Origin: Nonomuraea longispora
GTDB taxonomy: Bacteria; Actinomycetota; Actinomycetes; Streptosporangiales; Streptosporangiaceae
Direction of reading: 5' to 3'
DNA: 50,979 nucleotides
Assembly (NCBI RefSeq): GCF_004348345.1
Contig: NZ_SMJZ01000037.1
Coordinates: 1 to 50,979 of the forward strand
Below the pieces are notes generated by a model. That model had not been told where the DNA came from. It worked only from the letters and a program-made list of their open reading frames with translations, and searched no databases. The translations under genes were made by a program, and so were the position numbers. Shown here in pieces: positions 18,770 through 28,062 of the stretch (positions within the stretch are counted from its first letter, which is position 1; each line of letters begins with the position of its first letter).

Positions 18770-21697
18770 ATGTCCCCTGTGCTCCACGACGACGAGTCCC
18801 GTCCGGCTTTTGCGGATGGTTTGTCCATAGAAGCGCGATCTGTCTGGGCAAAGCATGATCGGGACACCGATGGGTGGTTACCACTATGGCGGCATATGGC
18901 GGACAGCGGCATGGTCGCCGGCTTTCTATGGGATCGATGGCTCCCCCTTCAAGTGAAGCGGACAATCGCGGAATGTCTTCCGGCTGGCCTGGATGATGCG
19001 CGTCGGTTGGCGGTGTGGTTGGCGACGACGCATGACATTGGCAAGGCGAGCCCGGCCTTTGCATGTCAGGTGGAATCGCTCGCGGATGCGATGCGTGCGG
19101 TGGGGCTCGATATGCCGCCGCTCAAGCAATTCGTGGACCGAAAACTAGGGCCGCACGGTCTGGCCGGACAGGCTCTCATGCAGGAGTGGCTGGTTGAGCG
19201 CCATGGCTGGTCCCGGCCTAACACCTTGCAGGTGGGAATCATCGTCGGCGGCCATCACGGCGTCCCGCCGACGGCGTCAGACGTCAAGACACTGGTCGAC
19301 CACCCCGACCTCGTAAGAACGCCAGGCTGTGAGGACCTCTGGCGAAAGGTGCAGTGGGAACTGCTGGATCGCTGCGCTGACGTGTGCGAAGTCGGCGATG
19401 AGCTAGCCGGCTGGCGGAACGTACGCCTCTCCCAGCCTGCGCAGGCATTACTGACGGGTCTGGTCATCGTGGCGGATTGGATCGCCAGCAATCCCGACCT
19501 GTTCCCGTACTTTCCGGATGCAGAGCACTCCCACGATGAGGATCGTGCGGAATCGGCCTGGCGCGGCCTGGATCTGCCGGAGCTGTGGCAACCATCCGAG
19601 CCGACCGGATCTCCAGCAGAGGTGTTCGCATCGAGGTTCAGTCTTCCGGCCGGGAGCCGTCTCCGCCCGGTTCAGGAGCGGGCCATGCAGTCGGCACGGA
19701 GCATGTCAGCGCCCGGCTTGATGGTGATCGAGGCACCCATGGGGGAAGGCAAGACCGAGGCGGCGCTGGCGGTGGCGGAGATCTTCGCAGCCAGGTCGGG
19801 TGCCGGCGGTTGCCTTGTTGCGCTGCCGACGATGGCCACGGGCAACGCCATGTTCCCGCGAATGCTGGACTGGCTGAAGTGTGTCCCTGACCTGCGGCCC
19901 CAGCCAGGCAGGCGGTCGGTTCTCCTGGCGCACTCCAAGGCCGCGCTCAACGATGACTATGCGGCACTGGTGCGGGCCGGCAGTCGTGATGTGCGCGGTG
20001 TCGACACGGACGGCGGTAGCGGCGAGTGGCGGCCGGCTGCCGATCAGTCCGCGGCGCCTGCTGAGTTGGTGGCGCATCAGTGGCTGCGCGGGCGTAAAAA
20101 GGGCATGCTGTCGTCGTTCGTGGTTGGAACGATCGATCAGCTCCTGTTCATGGGGTTGAAGAGCCGCCACCTGGCGTTGCGTCACCTGGCCCTGGCGGGG
20201 AAGGTGGTCGTCATCGACGAGGCGCATGCCTATGACACCTACATGAACTCCTACCTGGACCGGGTGTTGTCATGGCTGGGCTCTTATCGTGTGCCGGTCG
20301 TGGTGCTGTCGGCGACGCTGCCTGCCGCGCGTCGTCGCGAGCTGGCCGAAGCGTACGCGGGCGATGCCTGCGCCGAGACTGACTTGGTTGCGGTGGCGCA
20401 GGCTCTCGGGTATCCGCTGATCACGACCGTTGAGCCGGACGGCAGGATTGCGCCGGAGCCGGTCGCGGCGTCAGGACGAGCCATTCATGTTCACATGGAG
20501 AGATTGCGCGATGACCTGACGGTCTTGGGGGAGCGGCTCACCCAGGAACTCGCCGGCGGAGGATGCGTGCTCGTCGTCCGCAACACCGTCGATCGCGTAC
20601 TGGAAACGGCAGCGTTCTTACGAGGGTTGTTCGGCAACGAGAACGTCAGCGTCGCGCACGCCCGTTTCGTGGATATTGACCGGGCTGACAAGGACAGTGA
20701 CCTGTTGCGGCGTTTCGGCCCTCCAGAGAAAAGCCGGCAACACCGCCCCACGGGACGGCATATCGTTGTGGCCAGTTCTGTAGCGGAACAATCGCTGGAC
20801 ATCGACTTCGACCTATTGGTTTCTGATCTATGCCCCGTGGATCTGCTCCTGCAGCGGATCGGCCGCCTCCATAGGCACGTTCGCGGTAACGACCAGAGCC
20901 ACCGTCCGGAGAAGCTGCGGACGGCCCGATGCCTAGTGACCGGCGCGGACTGGGACACGCTCCCACCGAAGCCGGTACGGGGCTCCACGCTGATCTACCG
21001 TGATCACGCGCTGCTGCGGTCGGCTGCGGTGCTTGAACTGTTCCTCTCCGGTACGGGCCCGCATGGGCACACCGTGCGGCTGCCAGAGGACATCAGCCCG
21101 ATGGTGCAAGACGCCTACGGCAATGGCACGGTCGGACCATCGCAATGGCAGGACGCGATGGCTAAGGCCGCCGCCGCGCAAGAGCTGCATGAGGCGCGGC
21201 AGGAGGAGGCCGCGCAGTATTTCCAGATCAGGGAAGCCGGGCGAGCCGGTCGGCCGTTGCTCGGCTGGGTCGATGCCGGGGTGGGAGACGCCGACGACAC
21301 CCGTCGAGGCCGGGCACAGGTGCGTGACACTCGCGAAACGTTGGAAGTCCTGGTGGTACAGGGTCGCGCGGATGGCGTTTGGACGACGCTGCCCGGCCTG
21401 TCCGAGAAGCGCGGGGGGTTGGAGCTGCCGACGGACGCGGTGCCGCAGCCGCGTCTCGGGCGGATCGTGGCCGGCTGCGGCCTGCGCCTGCCGTACCAGT
21501 TCTCCATCCCCCAAGTTTTGGACCGAGCCATCGAGGAGCTGGAACGCAATTACGTCCCGGCTTGGCAGAGCAAGGACAGTTATTGGCTGGCAGGAGAGCT
21601 AATTCTCGTGCTCGACGAGAACTGTCGTACACGACTGGCAGGCTACGACCTGCGCTACACGTCCACCGACGGTTTGGAGGTGACTCGTGCCGAGTGA
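18770..21697 (+). CDS. cas3: Cas3 helicase-nuclease, type I-E
   Basis: 975 residues: an N-terminal HD nuclease domain followed by a superfamily 2 helicase. HD metal site around residues 88-89 (TTHDIGKASPAF), with a further His in the GGHHGVPP segment. Walker A at about 322-330 (APMGEGKTEAAL), DEAH box at about 483 (VVIDEAHAYDTYM), motif III SATLP, and motif VI QRIGRLHRH near 695. It is recruited by Cascade to R-loops, unwinds the non-target strand and degrades it. Start ATG at 18770 has only a weak Shine-Dalgarno sequence. Its 3' end overlaps the GTG of cas8e by 11 nt. First gene of the cas operon, 205 bp from array 1. All catalytic motifs are intact. Confidence 0.96.
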   Translation: MSPVLHDDESRPAFADGLSIEARSVWAKHDRDTDGWLPLWRHMADSGMVAGFLWDRWLPLQVKRTIAECLPAGLDDARRLAVWLATTHDIGKASPAFACQVESLADAMRAVGLDMPPLKQFVDRKLGPHGLAGQALMQEWLVERHGWSRPNTLQVGIIVGGHHGVPPTASDVKTLVDHPDLVRTPGCEDLWRKVQWELLDRCADVCEVGDELAGWRNVRLSQPAQALLTGLVIVADWIASNPDLFPYFPDAEHSHDEDRAESAWRGLDLPELWQPSEPTGSPAEVFASRFSLPAGSRLRPVQERAMQSARSMSAPGLMVIEAPMGEGKTEAALAVAEIFAARSGAGGCLVALPTMATGNAMFPRMLDWLKCVPDLRPQPGRRSVLLAHSKAALNDDYAALVRAGSRDVRGVDTDGGSGEWRPAADQSAAPAELVAHQWLRGRKKGMLSSFVVGTIDQLLFMGLKSRHLALRHLALAGKVVVIDEAHAYDTYMNSYLDRVLSWLGSYRVPVVVLSATLPAARRRELAEAYAGDACAETDLVAVAQALGYPLITTVEPDGRIAPEPVAASGRAIHVHMERLRDDLTVLGERLTQELAGGGCVLVVRNTVDRVLETAAFLRGLFGNENVSVAHARFVDIDRADKDSDLLRRFGPPEKSRQHRPTGRHIVVASSVAEQSLDIDFDLLVSDLCPVDLLLQRIGRLHRHVRGNDQSHRPEKLRTARCLVTGADWDTLPPKPVRGSTLIYRDHALLRSAAVLELFLSGTGPHGHTVRLPEDISPMVQDAYGNGTVGPSQWQDAMAKAAAAQELHEARQEEAAQYFQIREAGRAGRPLLGWVDAGVGDADDTRRGRAQVRDTRETLEVLVVQGRADGVWTTLPGLSEKRGGLELPTDAVPQPRLGRIVAGCGLRLPYQFSIPQVLDRAIEELERNYVPAWQSKDSYWLAGELILVLDENCRTRLAGYDLRYTSTDGLEVTRAE

Positions 21698-23390
21698 GCC
21701 TATCCCGGCATCGTTCGATCTGACGCAGCAATCCTGGTTGCCGGTCCAGCGCTGTGACGGCAGTGAGGACGAGCTTTCCCTGCGCGAGGTGTTCGCGCAG
21801 GCACAGCATCTCCGCCGGTTGGTGGGCGATGTGCCCACCCAGGAGTTCGCGCTCCTGCGGCTGCTCCTGGCGATCCTGCACGACGCCATTGACGGGCCGG
21901 GGGACATCGCCGACTGGCAGGAGCTGTGGGACAGCGGACTTCCTACAGACCACATCGTCAGCTACCTGGACCGGCATCGCGATCGATTCGACCTGCTGCA
22001 CCGCAGCCAGCCCTTCTACCAGACGGCAGAGCTGCGGACTGCGAAAGGCGAAGTCAACGCGCTGGACCGGATCGTCGCCGACGTGCCGAACGGTCTGCCG
22101 TTCTTCACCATGCGCGGCCGTGGGGTCAAGCACCTGACCTTCGCCGAAGCCGCTCGCTGGCTGGTGCATGCGCACGCCTTCGATACTTCTGGGATCAAGA
22201 CCGGTGTCGTCGGCGACCCTCGGGTGAAGGGCGGACGAGCCTACCCGCAGGGTGTGGCGTGGGCGGGCAACCTGGGCGGTATCTTCGCAGAAGGCGACAC
22301 CCTGAGTGAGACACTACTGCTCAATCTGGTCGCCTTCGACACGGACAACCTTCGCATCAAGCCAGACCAGGACCGGCCCGCTTGGCGGCGCCCACCGGAT
22401 GGGCCAGGGGAGACCGACCAACTGGAGCTGAGCCGTCGGCCCGCTGGTATCCGAGACCTCTACACCTGGCAATCACGTCGAGTACGGCTCTTCCACGATG
22501 ACCAGAAGGTCACCGGAGTGATCCTTACCTACGGCGACCCGCTTGCCCCGCGTAACAGGCATCAACACGAGCCGATGACGGCCTGGCGGCGTAGTCCTGT
22601 CCAGGAGAAGAAGCTCGGACTCGCCCAGGTCTATCTCCCCCGGGAGCACGACGTCAGCCGCAGCGCCTGGCGCGGCTTAGGTGCCCTGGTCGCAGGCCGG
22701 GTGGCCGGCGCTGAGCAGCGGGGCGAGGCCGCGGCCATCGTTCGTCCTCGGATTCTCGACTGGGTCGCCCGTCTGACGGTCGAAAGCGACCTGCCACCGG
22801 CATTTCTCATCCGGGCACGCCTGATCGGCGCACACTATGGCACCCAGCAATCCGTTATCGATGAGATCACTGACGACGCCGTGACCATGCCGGTGGTGCT
22901 GCTCCACGCACACGACCATCGGCTCGGCCAGATGGCGATCGATGCGGTCAGCGATGCGGAAGCAGCCGTCAGCATCCTTGGCGACTTCGCGTCCGACCTC
23001 GCCCGCGCCGGCGGAGACGAGGCCGAGCCACGTAAGGAGGCTGCGCGCCATGAGGGGTTCGCCGCCCTGGATGGAGCGTTCCGTACGTGGCTGGCCGCCA
23101 TCAAACCGGATGACGATGCTCTGCAGCGCCGGACGGCATGGCAACAGCAGGTGTACCTAATGGTCAGCCGACTGGGGAACGAGCTGCTGCGCACGGCTGG
23201 AGACCCCGCCTGGGAGGGGCGGGTGATCGAGACGAAGAAGGGCCAAAGTCTCTGGCTGAATGCTTCAGCCGCCGACTTGATCTTCCGCGCTCGCTTGCGG
23301 GCCGCCCTCCCCGCCGCGCGGCCAAAGGAGCGCGAGCCGCTACCGCCGGACACCGGCGAAGTCCCCGAACCCGTGGAGGCCGCTTCATGA
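21687..23390 (+). CDS. cas8e: Cas8e (Cse1/CasA), Cascade large subunit
   Basis: 567 residues, usual size for Cse1. It recognises the PAM and licenses R-loop formation. Family features are the N-terminal SFDLTQQSWLPVQRCDG, FALLRLLLAILHDA, the FDLLHRSQPFYQT segment, PFFTMRGRG and NLGGIFAEGDTLSETLLLNL, typical of actinobacterial CasA. The GTG start lies inside the end of cas3, and the stop TGA overlaps the cas11 ATG (ATGA), indicating translational coupling. No damage seen. Confidence 0.95.
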   Translation: MPSEPIPASFDLTQQSWLPVQRCDGSEDELSLREVFAQAQHLRRLVGDVPTQEFALLRLLLAILHDAIDGPGDIADWQELWDSGLPTDHIVSYLDRHRDRFDLLHRSQPFYQTAELRTAKGEVNALDRIVADVPNGLPFFTMRGRGVKHLTFAEAARWLVHAHAFDTSGIKTGVVGDPRVKGGRAYPQGVAWAGNLGGIFAEGDTLSETLLLNLVAFDTDNLRIKPDQDRPAWRRPPDGPGETDQLELSRRPAGIRDLYTWQSRRVRLFHDDQKVTGVILTYGDPLAPRNRHQHEPMTAWRRSPVQEKKLGLAQVYLPREHDVSRSAWRGLGALVAGRVAGAEQRGEAAAIVRPRILDWVARLTVESDLPPAFLIRARLIGAHYGTQQSVIDEITDDAVTMPVVLLHAHDHRLGQMAIDAVSDAEAAVSILGDFASDLARAGGDEAEPRKEAARHEGFAALDGAFRTWLAAIKPDDDALQRRTAWQQQVYLMVSRLGNELLRTAGDPAWEGRVIETKKGQSLWLNASAADLIFRARLRAALPAARPKEREPLPPDTGEVPEPVEAAS

Positions 23391-24040
23391 CCCCGTCCCC
23401 GCCCGATACGGCCGCCGTACAGCCTGCGGTCGCTGACTTCGTCAGCAGTGTGGCCGCCGCCTACGTGAGCGACCTGCAGAACGGCTACCTGGCAGACCGC
23501 AGCATCGCCGTGGCAACTTTGGCGCAGCTACGGTGCGGGGCCGGCAAGCTTCCCGAGGACGTGCCGGAGCTGTGGGGGAAGGCCGGTACCGAGCGGCTTT
23601 ACAGCGACCAGCACCTCTCAGAGCGGGAAGCAGGTCGGGCCGAAATCGCGTTGTTCGCGGCTATCACTCTGTATGCCTTGCATCAGCAGTCAAGGCCCAT
23701 CCCGATGCACCGGTCAGGCGCGGAACTCGGCGCGGCGGTCCGACAGCTCATGCCCAACGGTGCGCTGGATGAGCCGATTCGTAAGCACTTCGTCCGCCTC
23801 GGCACCGCCACCACGCCGGCGGTCCTCGCCGACCGCCTCCGCCATGTCGTCATCCTGTTGCGCAACGCCTCGATCCCGATCGACTACGGAATCCTGGCTC
23901 GGCAGCTCTACCAGGCCCAAAACCCCGATGGGCTCCGCCAGGTGCGGCAGCGCTGGGGTCGCAGTTTCCACTCCTACCGTCCCGCCGGCTCGCGCACCGA
24001 CGCCGATGCTGCGGCTTCCTCCGACAAGGACACCAGATGA
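23387..24040 (+). CDS. cse2: Cas11 (Cse2/CasB), Cascade small subunit
   Basis: 217 residues. Two copies line the belly of Cascade and stabilise the displaced strand. Recognised by its place between cas8e and cas7e and by the helical pattern LAQLRCGAGKLPEDVPELWG, IALFAAITLYALHQQ, IRKHFVRLGTATTPAVLADR and IDYGILARQLYQAQNP. The ATG at 23387 is chosen because it makes an ATGA overlap with cas8e. The frame stays open further upstream to 23138, but that extension lies inside cas8e. The Ser/Asp-rich tail ends in an ATGA overlap with cas7e. Confidence 0.94.
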   Translation: MTPSPPDTAAVQPAVADFVSSVAAAYVSDLQNGYLADRSIAVATLAQLRCGAGKLPEDVPELWGKAGTERLYSDQHLSEREAGRAEIALFAAITLYALHQQSRPIPMHRSGAELGAAVRQLMPNGALDEPIRKHFVRLGTATTPAVLADRLRHVVILLRNASIPIDYGILARQLYQAQNPDGLRQVRQRWGRSFHSYRPAGSRTDADAAASSDKDTR

Positions 24041-25236
24041 TCCGGACCATCCTCGAAGTTCATGCGCTACAGACCGTCCCGCCGAGCTGCCTGAACCGGG
24101 ACGATACCGGCACGCCCAAAACGGCGATGTACGGCGGGGTGCGCCGCGCACGTGTCTCCAGCCAGGCATGGAAGCGAGCAACCCGGCAAGGGTTCCACGA
24201 CCTGCTTGATCCGAGCGCACTCGGAGTCCGCACCAGGCGGGTCGCCGAACTCCTCACCGAGCGCATCCGCAAGCTCGACGGCTCCATCGCGCAAGCCGAC
24301 GCGTGGACGATCGCAGCCGAGACCATCCAGGCCGCCACCGGTTCGAAGGTCGAGGTACCGAAGCGGAAGGAGCAGGCCGACCGCGGTGAGGGAGGGGGCG
24401 CTGCTCCGGAATCGAAGTACCTCATGTTCCTCAGCGCCCACCAGCTCGACGGCCTGGCCGAACTGGCGGTGAAGGGCCACGGCTCAGACAGCAAGGCCTA
24501 CTTCAAAGACAAGGCCGTCAAAGACCAGGCCAAGCAGATCGCCAACACCCGCCATTCCGTCGACATCGCGCTGTTCGGTCGCATGGTCGCGGACGCTGCC
24601 GATATCAACGTAGACGCCGCAGCTCAGGTGGCACATGCCATCAGCGTGCACTGGGTGGATAACGAGTCCGACTACTACACGGCGGTCGACGACTTCAAGG
24701 AGCGCGAGGACGACGACAAGGGTGCCGGCATGATCGGCACGGTCGAGTTCAACTCCGCCACCCTCTACCGCTACGCCGCGGTGGACGTCGACCTGCTACG
24801 CCGCAACCTTGGAAAGGGGCTGCGCGATGACGAGCCGATCACCGAGCCGGTTCGCCAGGCGGTGGAGGCGTTCGTGCAGTGCTTCCTGACGTCCCTGCCG
24901 ACCGGGAAGATCAACACTTTCGGCAATCACACCCTGCCCGACGCCGTCGTGATCAAGCTGCGCGAGGCGCGGCCTATCAACCTCGTTGCCGCGTTCGAGG
25001 AACCCTGCCAGGCCGACCCGGAAACCGGCGGTCACATGCGGCAGGCCGCCGAAGCGCTCGTGTCCTACCTCGCCGATATCGAGACCAGCTACGGCATTGG
25101 CGATGACGATCCAACCTGGATACTGCGCGTGGGCAAGAACACGGAAGCCATGACTCGGCTGAGTGACGCTCTCCCTATGCCCGAGCTGATCGCCGCCGTG
25201 GGCGCGGAAGTCGCACGGAGGCAGGACCAGGCATGA
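24037..25236 (+). CDS. cas7e: Cas7e (Cse4/CasC), crRNA-binding backbone
   Basis: 399 residues. Six copies form the Cascade backbone that holds the spacer part of crRNA. The diagnostic N-terminus is EVHALQTVPPSCLNRDDTGT followed by PKTAMYGGVRRARVSSQAWK. Later RHSVDIALFGRMVADAADIN, GAGMIGTVEFNSATLYRYAA and NTFGNHTLPDAVVIKLREAR match the family. It overlaps cas11 and cas5e by 4 nt each (ATGA). Complete. Confidence 0.96.
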   Translation: MIRTILEVHALQTVPPSCLNRDDTGTPKTAMYGGVRRARVSSQAWKRATRQGFHDLLDPSALGVRTRRVAELLTERIRKLDGSIAQADAWTIAAETIQAATGSKVEVPKRKEQADRGEGGGAAPESKYLMFLSAHQLDGLAELAVKGHGSDSKAYFKDKAVKDQAKQIANTRHSVDIALFGRMVADAADINVDAAAQVAHAISVHWVDNESDYYTAVDDFKEREDDDKGAGMIGTVEFNSATLYRYAAVDVDLLRRNLGKGLRDDEPITEPVRQAVEAFVQCFLTSLPTGKINTFGNHTLPDAVVIKLREARPINLVAAFEEPCQADPETGGHMRQAAEALVSYLADIETSYGIGDDDPTWILRVGKNTEAMTRLSDALPMPELIAAVGAEVARRQDQA

Positions 25237-25937
25237 GCGTCCTGCTGCTGCAGCTCGCCGGCCCACTCCAGGCGTGGGGAGCGACCTCACGCTTCGCCCG
25301 CCGGACAACGGAAGCGGCACCGACCAAGAGCGCGGTGATCGGGCTGCTGGCGGCCGCCCTGGGCCGAGAACGCACGCAGGACCTGAGCGATCTGGCAGCC
25401 CTGCGCTTCGGCGTCCGGGTGGATCAGCCGGGCGTCATCCTGCGTGACTTCCAGACTTCCCACCACTTCGTGTCTGGCGAGGCGGCTCCGGTATCGGAAC
25501 GGTTATATCTGGCGGACGCCGTGTTCGTGGCCGGCGTCGAAGGGGATGCCGGGCTCATCGATGTGCTCCGGCAGGCGTTGCGTGCGCCGGTCTTTCTGCC
25601 TTACCTGGGGCGACGCTCATGCCCGCCGTCTCGCCCCGTCGACCTCAGCGTTCACGAGGAACTCAGCTTGGAAGCGGCCCTGCGCCAAGAGCCGTGGCGG
25701 GCCGCCCGCTGGTACCAACGACGGCACCGCGACGAACGCGAAATGGAGCTGGAGCTTCTACTGGAGGCCACGGTTGAGGACGGCCCCGCGGACGCCTTGC
25801 GTGACCAACCGGTCAGCTTCGATCCGGTGCACCGCCAATACCGGCTGCGTGGCGTTCACCGGCCACGAAGAGCCAAAGTCATCAACCCCGCCGCCCGCCT
25901 AATCCATGACCCCATCGCCGCTCTCGGGAGCGCCTGA
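25233..25937 (+). CDS. cas5e: Cas5e (CasD), 5'-handle binding subunit
   Basis: 234 residues. It caps the crRNA 5' handle in Cascade. Family hallmarks are LLLQLAGPLQAWGATSRFAR, TEAAPTKSAVIGLLAAALGR and the central LRDFQTSHHFVSG. It overlaps cas7e (ATGA), and its stop shares one base with the cas6e ATG (TGATG). Confidence 0.95.
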   Translation: MSVLLLQLAGPLQAWGATSRFARRTTEAAPTKSAVIGLLAAALGRERTQDLSDLAALRFGVRVDQPGVILRDFQTSHHFVSGEAAPVSERLYLADAVFVAGVEGDAGLIDVLRQALRAPVFLPYLGRRSCPPSRPVDLSVHEELSLEAALRQEPWRAARWYQRRHRDEREMELELLLEATVEDGPADALRDQPVSFDPVHRQYRLRGVHRPRRAKVINPAARLIHDPIAALGSA

Positions 25938-26626
25938 TGTTCCTGACCCGGTTCCGCTTCAACACCGCTCGACTCGGCGCCCGACGCCTGCTGTCGTCTC
26001 CACAGCGACTGCACGCAGCAGTCATGTTCGCCTTCGCCGAACCTCCGCCGCAGGACGACGGCGGCTCTCGCGTGCTGTGGCGGATCGACTCCAACAGCCG
26101 TGCCGAGACGTACCTGTACATCGTCAGCCCTGCCAAACCGGATCTCACTCATCTCGTGGAAGAAGCGGGATGGCCTGAAACCGGACGCTGGCAGACTTAC
26201 GATTACGAGCCTTTGCTATCTCGTCTGACCAAGGGCGATGTTTGGGCGTTTCGCCTGACCGCCAACCCTGTCCACAGCATCCGCCGGAAGGCCGACGAGC
26301 CGACCAAGGTCACCGCACATGTCGGCCGCCGCCACCAGTTGGAATGGCTCTTGCAACGGCAGGAAAAGGCCGGGTTCGCCATTCTGGAGAAGGCGCCTGA
26401 GCAGCGCTTGCATACCGAGTTGGATCAGTACGAACTCGCCGTGAACGACCGTCGGCAACTCGACTTCTCCAAGCACGGCCAGCGAAAGCCCGTCACCCTC
26501 GTCACCGTCACCTTCGATGGCCGGCTCCAGGTGACCGACCCGGACGCACTGCGTCACACCCTCACGGCAGGCCTAGGCAGAGCCAAGGCGTACGGCTGCG
26601 GCCTGATGACCCTCGCGAAGGTGTGA
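25937..26626 (+). CDS. cas6e: Cas6e (Cse3/CasE), crRNA endoribonuclease
   Basis: 229 residues. It cleaves pre-crRNA at the base of the repeat hairpin and stays bound to the 3' handle. The catalytic His is in QRLHAAVMFAF (about residue 26), and the C-terminal glycine-rich loop is GLGRAKAYGCGLMTLAKV. The repeats it must read form a CCCCGCG/CGCGGGG stem. Array 2's consensus differs by one base in the loop from the other arrays. TGATG overlap with cas5e. Confidence 0.95.
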   Translation: MFLTRFRFNTARLGARRLLSSPQRLHAAVMFAFAEPPPQDDGGSRVLWRIDSNSRAETYLYIVSPAKPDLTHLVEEAGWPETGRWQTYDYEPLLSRLTKGDVWAFRLTANPVHSIRRKADEPTKVTAHVGRRHQLEWLLQRQEKAGFAILEKAPEQRLHTELDQYELAVNDRRQLDFSKHGQRKPVTLVTVTFDGRLQVTDPDALRHTLTAGLGRAKAYGCGLMTLAKV

Positions 26627-26629
26627 ACG

Positions 26630-27586
26630 ATGGCCACCGTCGGCCAGCGCGGCCAGTCCTCACCACGCGAGCTCACCCGCATGGGGGACCGCATCTCCTT
26701 CATCTACCTGGAGCGCTGCATCCTTCACCGGGAGGACAACGCCATCACCGCCGAGGACGCCAACGGCGTCACGCACATCCCCGCCGCCACGATCGGCACC
26801 CTGTTGCTGGGCCCCGGCACCCGCGTCACCCACCAGGCCATGAGCCTGCTCGGTGACTGCGGGGCCGGCGTGGTGTGGGTGGGAGAGCAAGGCGTGCGTT
26901 TCTACTCCGGCGGAAGATCGCTCAACCGGTCATCATCACTGGTCGAGGCACAGGCGACCCTGTGGGCCAACAGGCGCACCCGGCTGGCGGTGGCTCGGGA
27001 GATGTACCGCATGCGATTCCCCGGCGAGGACCCGTCAGCCTTCACCCGGCACGAACTGCTCGGCAGAGAGGGCCGCAGGGTCAAGGAGCGCTACCGTCAA
27101 GAAGCCGAACGCGTCGGTCTTCAGTGGCACGGCAGGGTCTACGTTCCGGGCGACTTCAGCGCCAGCGATCCGCTGAATCAGGCGGTCACGGCTGCGGCTC
27201 AATGCATGTACGGCGTGGCTCAAACCACGGTCGCCGCACTCGGCTGCTCTCCGGGCTTGGGCTTCATCCATGCCGGTCATGAACTCGCCTTCGTCCTCGA
27301 CATCGCCGATCTCTACAAGACCGACATCGCCATCCCGGTCGCCTTCGAGGAGGTGGCGCACGGGCCGGAGGATGTTGGATCACGCACTCGGCGCGCTATT
27401 CGCGACAGGATCAACAAGGTCGGCCTGCTCAGACGATGCGTGGATGACATCAAGCATCTACTCCTGTCCGACGCCGCTGCAGGGTCGAGTGCCTCTGATG
27501 AGGACTTTGATCAGGTGCTCCTGCAGAGTGATCACGGCGTCGAACTGGAGTCAGGCCGTAACTACGCCGATGAGGTGCCCTGGTGA
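26630..27586 (+). CDS. cas1: Cas1, type I-E integrase
   Basis: 318 residues. With Cas2 it integrates new spacers next to the leader. The metal-binding active site is visible in the helical domain: Glu in the NRSSSLVEAQATLWA/RHELLGREGRR region, His in GFIHAGHELAFVLDIADLYK, and the following Asp. The ATG at 26630, three bases after the cas6e stop, gives MATVGQRGQSSPRELTRMGD, the normal type I-E start. The last ~30 residues (from SDAAAGSSASDEDFD) form an acidic extension. It overlaps cas2 by 4 nt (GTGA). Confidence 0.96.
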   Translation: MATVGQRGQSSPRELTRMGDRISFIYLERCILHREDNAITAEDANGVTHIPAATIGTLLLGPGTRVTHQAMSLLGDCGAGVVWVGEQGVRFYSGGRSLNRSSSLVEAQATLWANRRTRLAVAREMYRMRFPGEDPSAFTRHELLGREGRRVKERYRQEAERVGLQWHGRVYVPGDFSASDPLNQAVTAAAQCMYGVAQTTVAALGCSPGLGFIHAGHELAFVLDIADLYKTDIAIPVAFEEVAHGPEDVGSRTRRAIRDRINKVGLLRRCVDDIKHLLLSDAAAGSSASDEDFDQVLLQSDHGVELESGRNYADEVPW

Positions 27587-27933
27587 CCGTCATCGTGCTC
27601 ACTCGTTGCCCCGCTGGCCTGCGGGGGTTCCTGACCCGCTGGCTCATGGAGATCTCGCCCGGCGTGTTCATCGGAGGGCCATCAGCACGGATCCGGGAGC
27701 AGCTCTGGCTACAGGTTCAGCAGTACGCTGACACTGGTCGCGCGCTCCTTGCGTACACCACGGACAACGAGCAGGGCTTCGCCTTCGCGACTCATGACCA
27801 CAAGTGGCATCCCATCGACCACGAAGGACTCGTCTTGCTTCGAAGGCCGAAGGAACAGCAGAAGCAGCCCACGTCCGAACCGCCTCGCAACTGGAGCAAG
27901 GTGGCTAAGCGCCGTCGGTATGGGCAGCGTTGA
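27583..27933 (+). CDS. cas2: Cas2, type I-E
   Basis: 116 residues, the E. coli-type Cas2 with a ferredoxin-like fold: MTVIVLTRCPAGLRGFLTRW, then MEISPGVFIGGPSARIREQL. It forms the dimer that bridges two Cas1 dimers. The basic C-terminal extension (WSKVAKRRRYGQR) is typical of I-E proteins. GTG start with 4-nt overlap to cas1. Last gene of the operon; array 2 begins 130 bp downstream. Confidence 0.95.
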   Translation: MTVIVLTRCPAGLRGFLTRWLMEISPGVFIGGPSARIREQLWLQVQQYADTGRALLAYTTDNEQGFAFATHDHKWHPIDHEGLVLLRRPKEQQKQPTSEPPRNWSKVAKRRRYGQR

Positions 27934-28062
27934 TCACGCCATGCGAACGGCAGTTCGTCATCGCTCATTGCTTGATCACTGAGGGGCATGGGCAAAATGT
28001 CCGATTCTGCGAAAGTGCTCGAAAATGGCCCTGGAGCCGGATAACTCCGCAGGTCAGTGAGA
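27934..28062 (+). promoter_or_regulatory. Leader of array 2
   Basis: 129 bp between cas2 and the first repeat. The conserved leader block ATGTCCGATTCTGCGAAAGT-GCTC occupies 27997-28020, 42 bp before the repeat. The repeat-proximal element is CGCAGGTCAGTGAGA. The run TCTGCGAAAGTGCTCGAAAATGG is the most A-rich part. No clear promoter boxes. Confidence 0.75.

Noticed and set aside
23138..23386. Upstream extension of the cas11 frame
   Set aside because: It lies inside cas8e; the ATG at 23387 forms the ATGA coupling typical of this operon.
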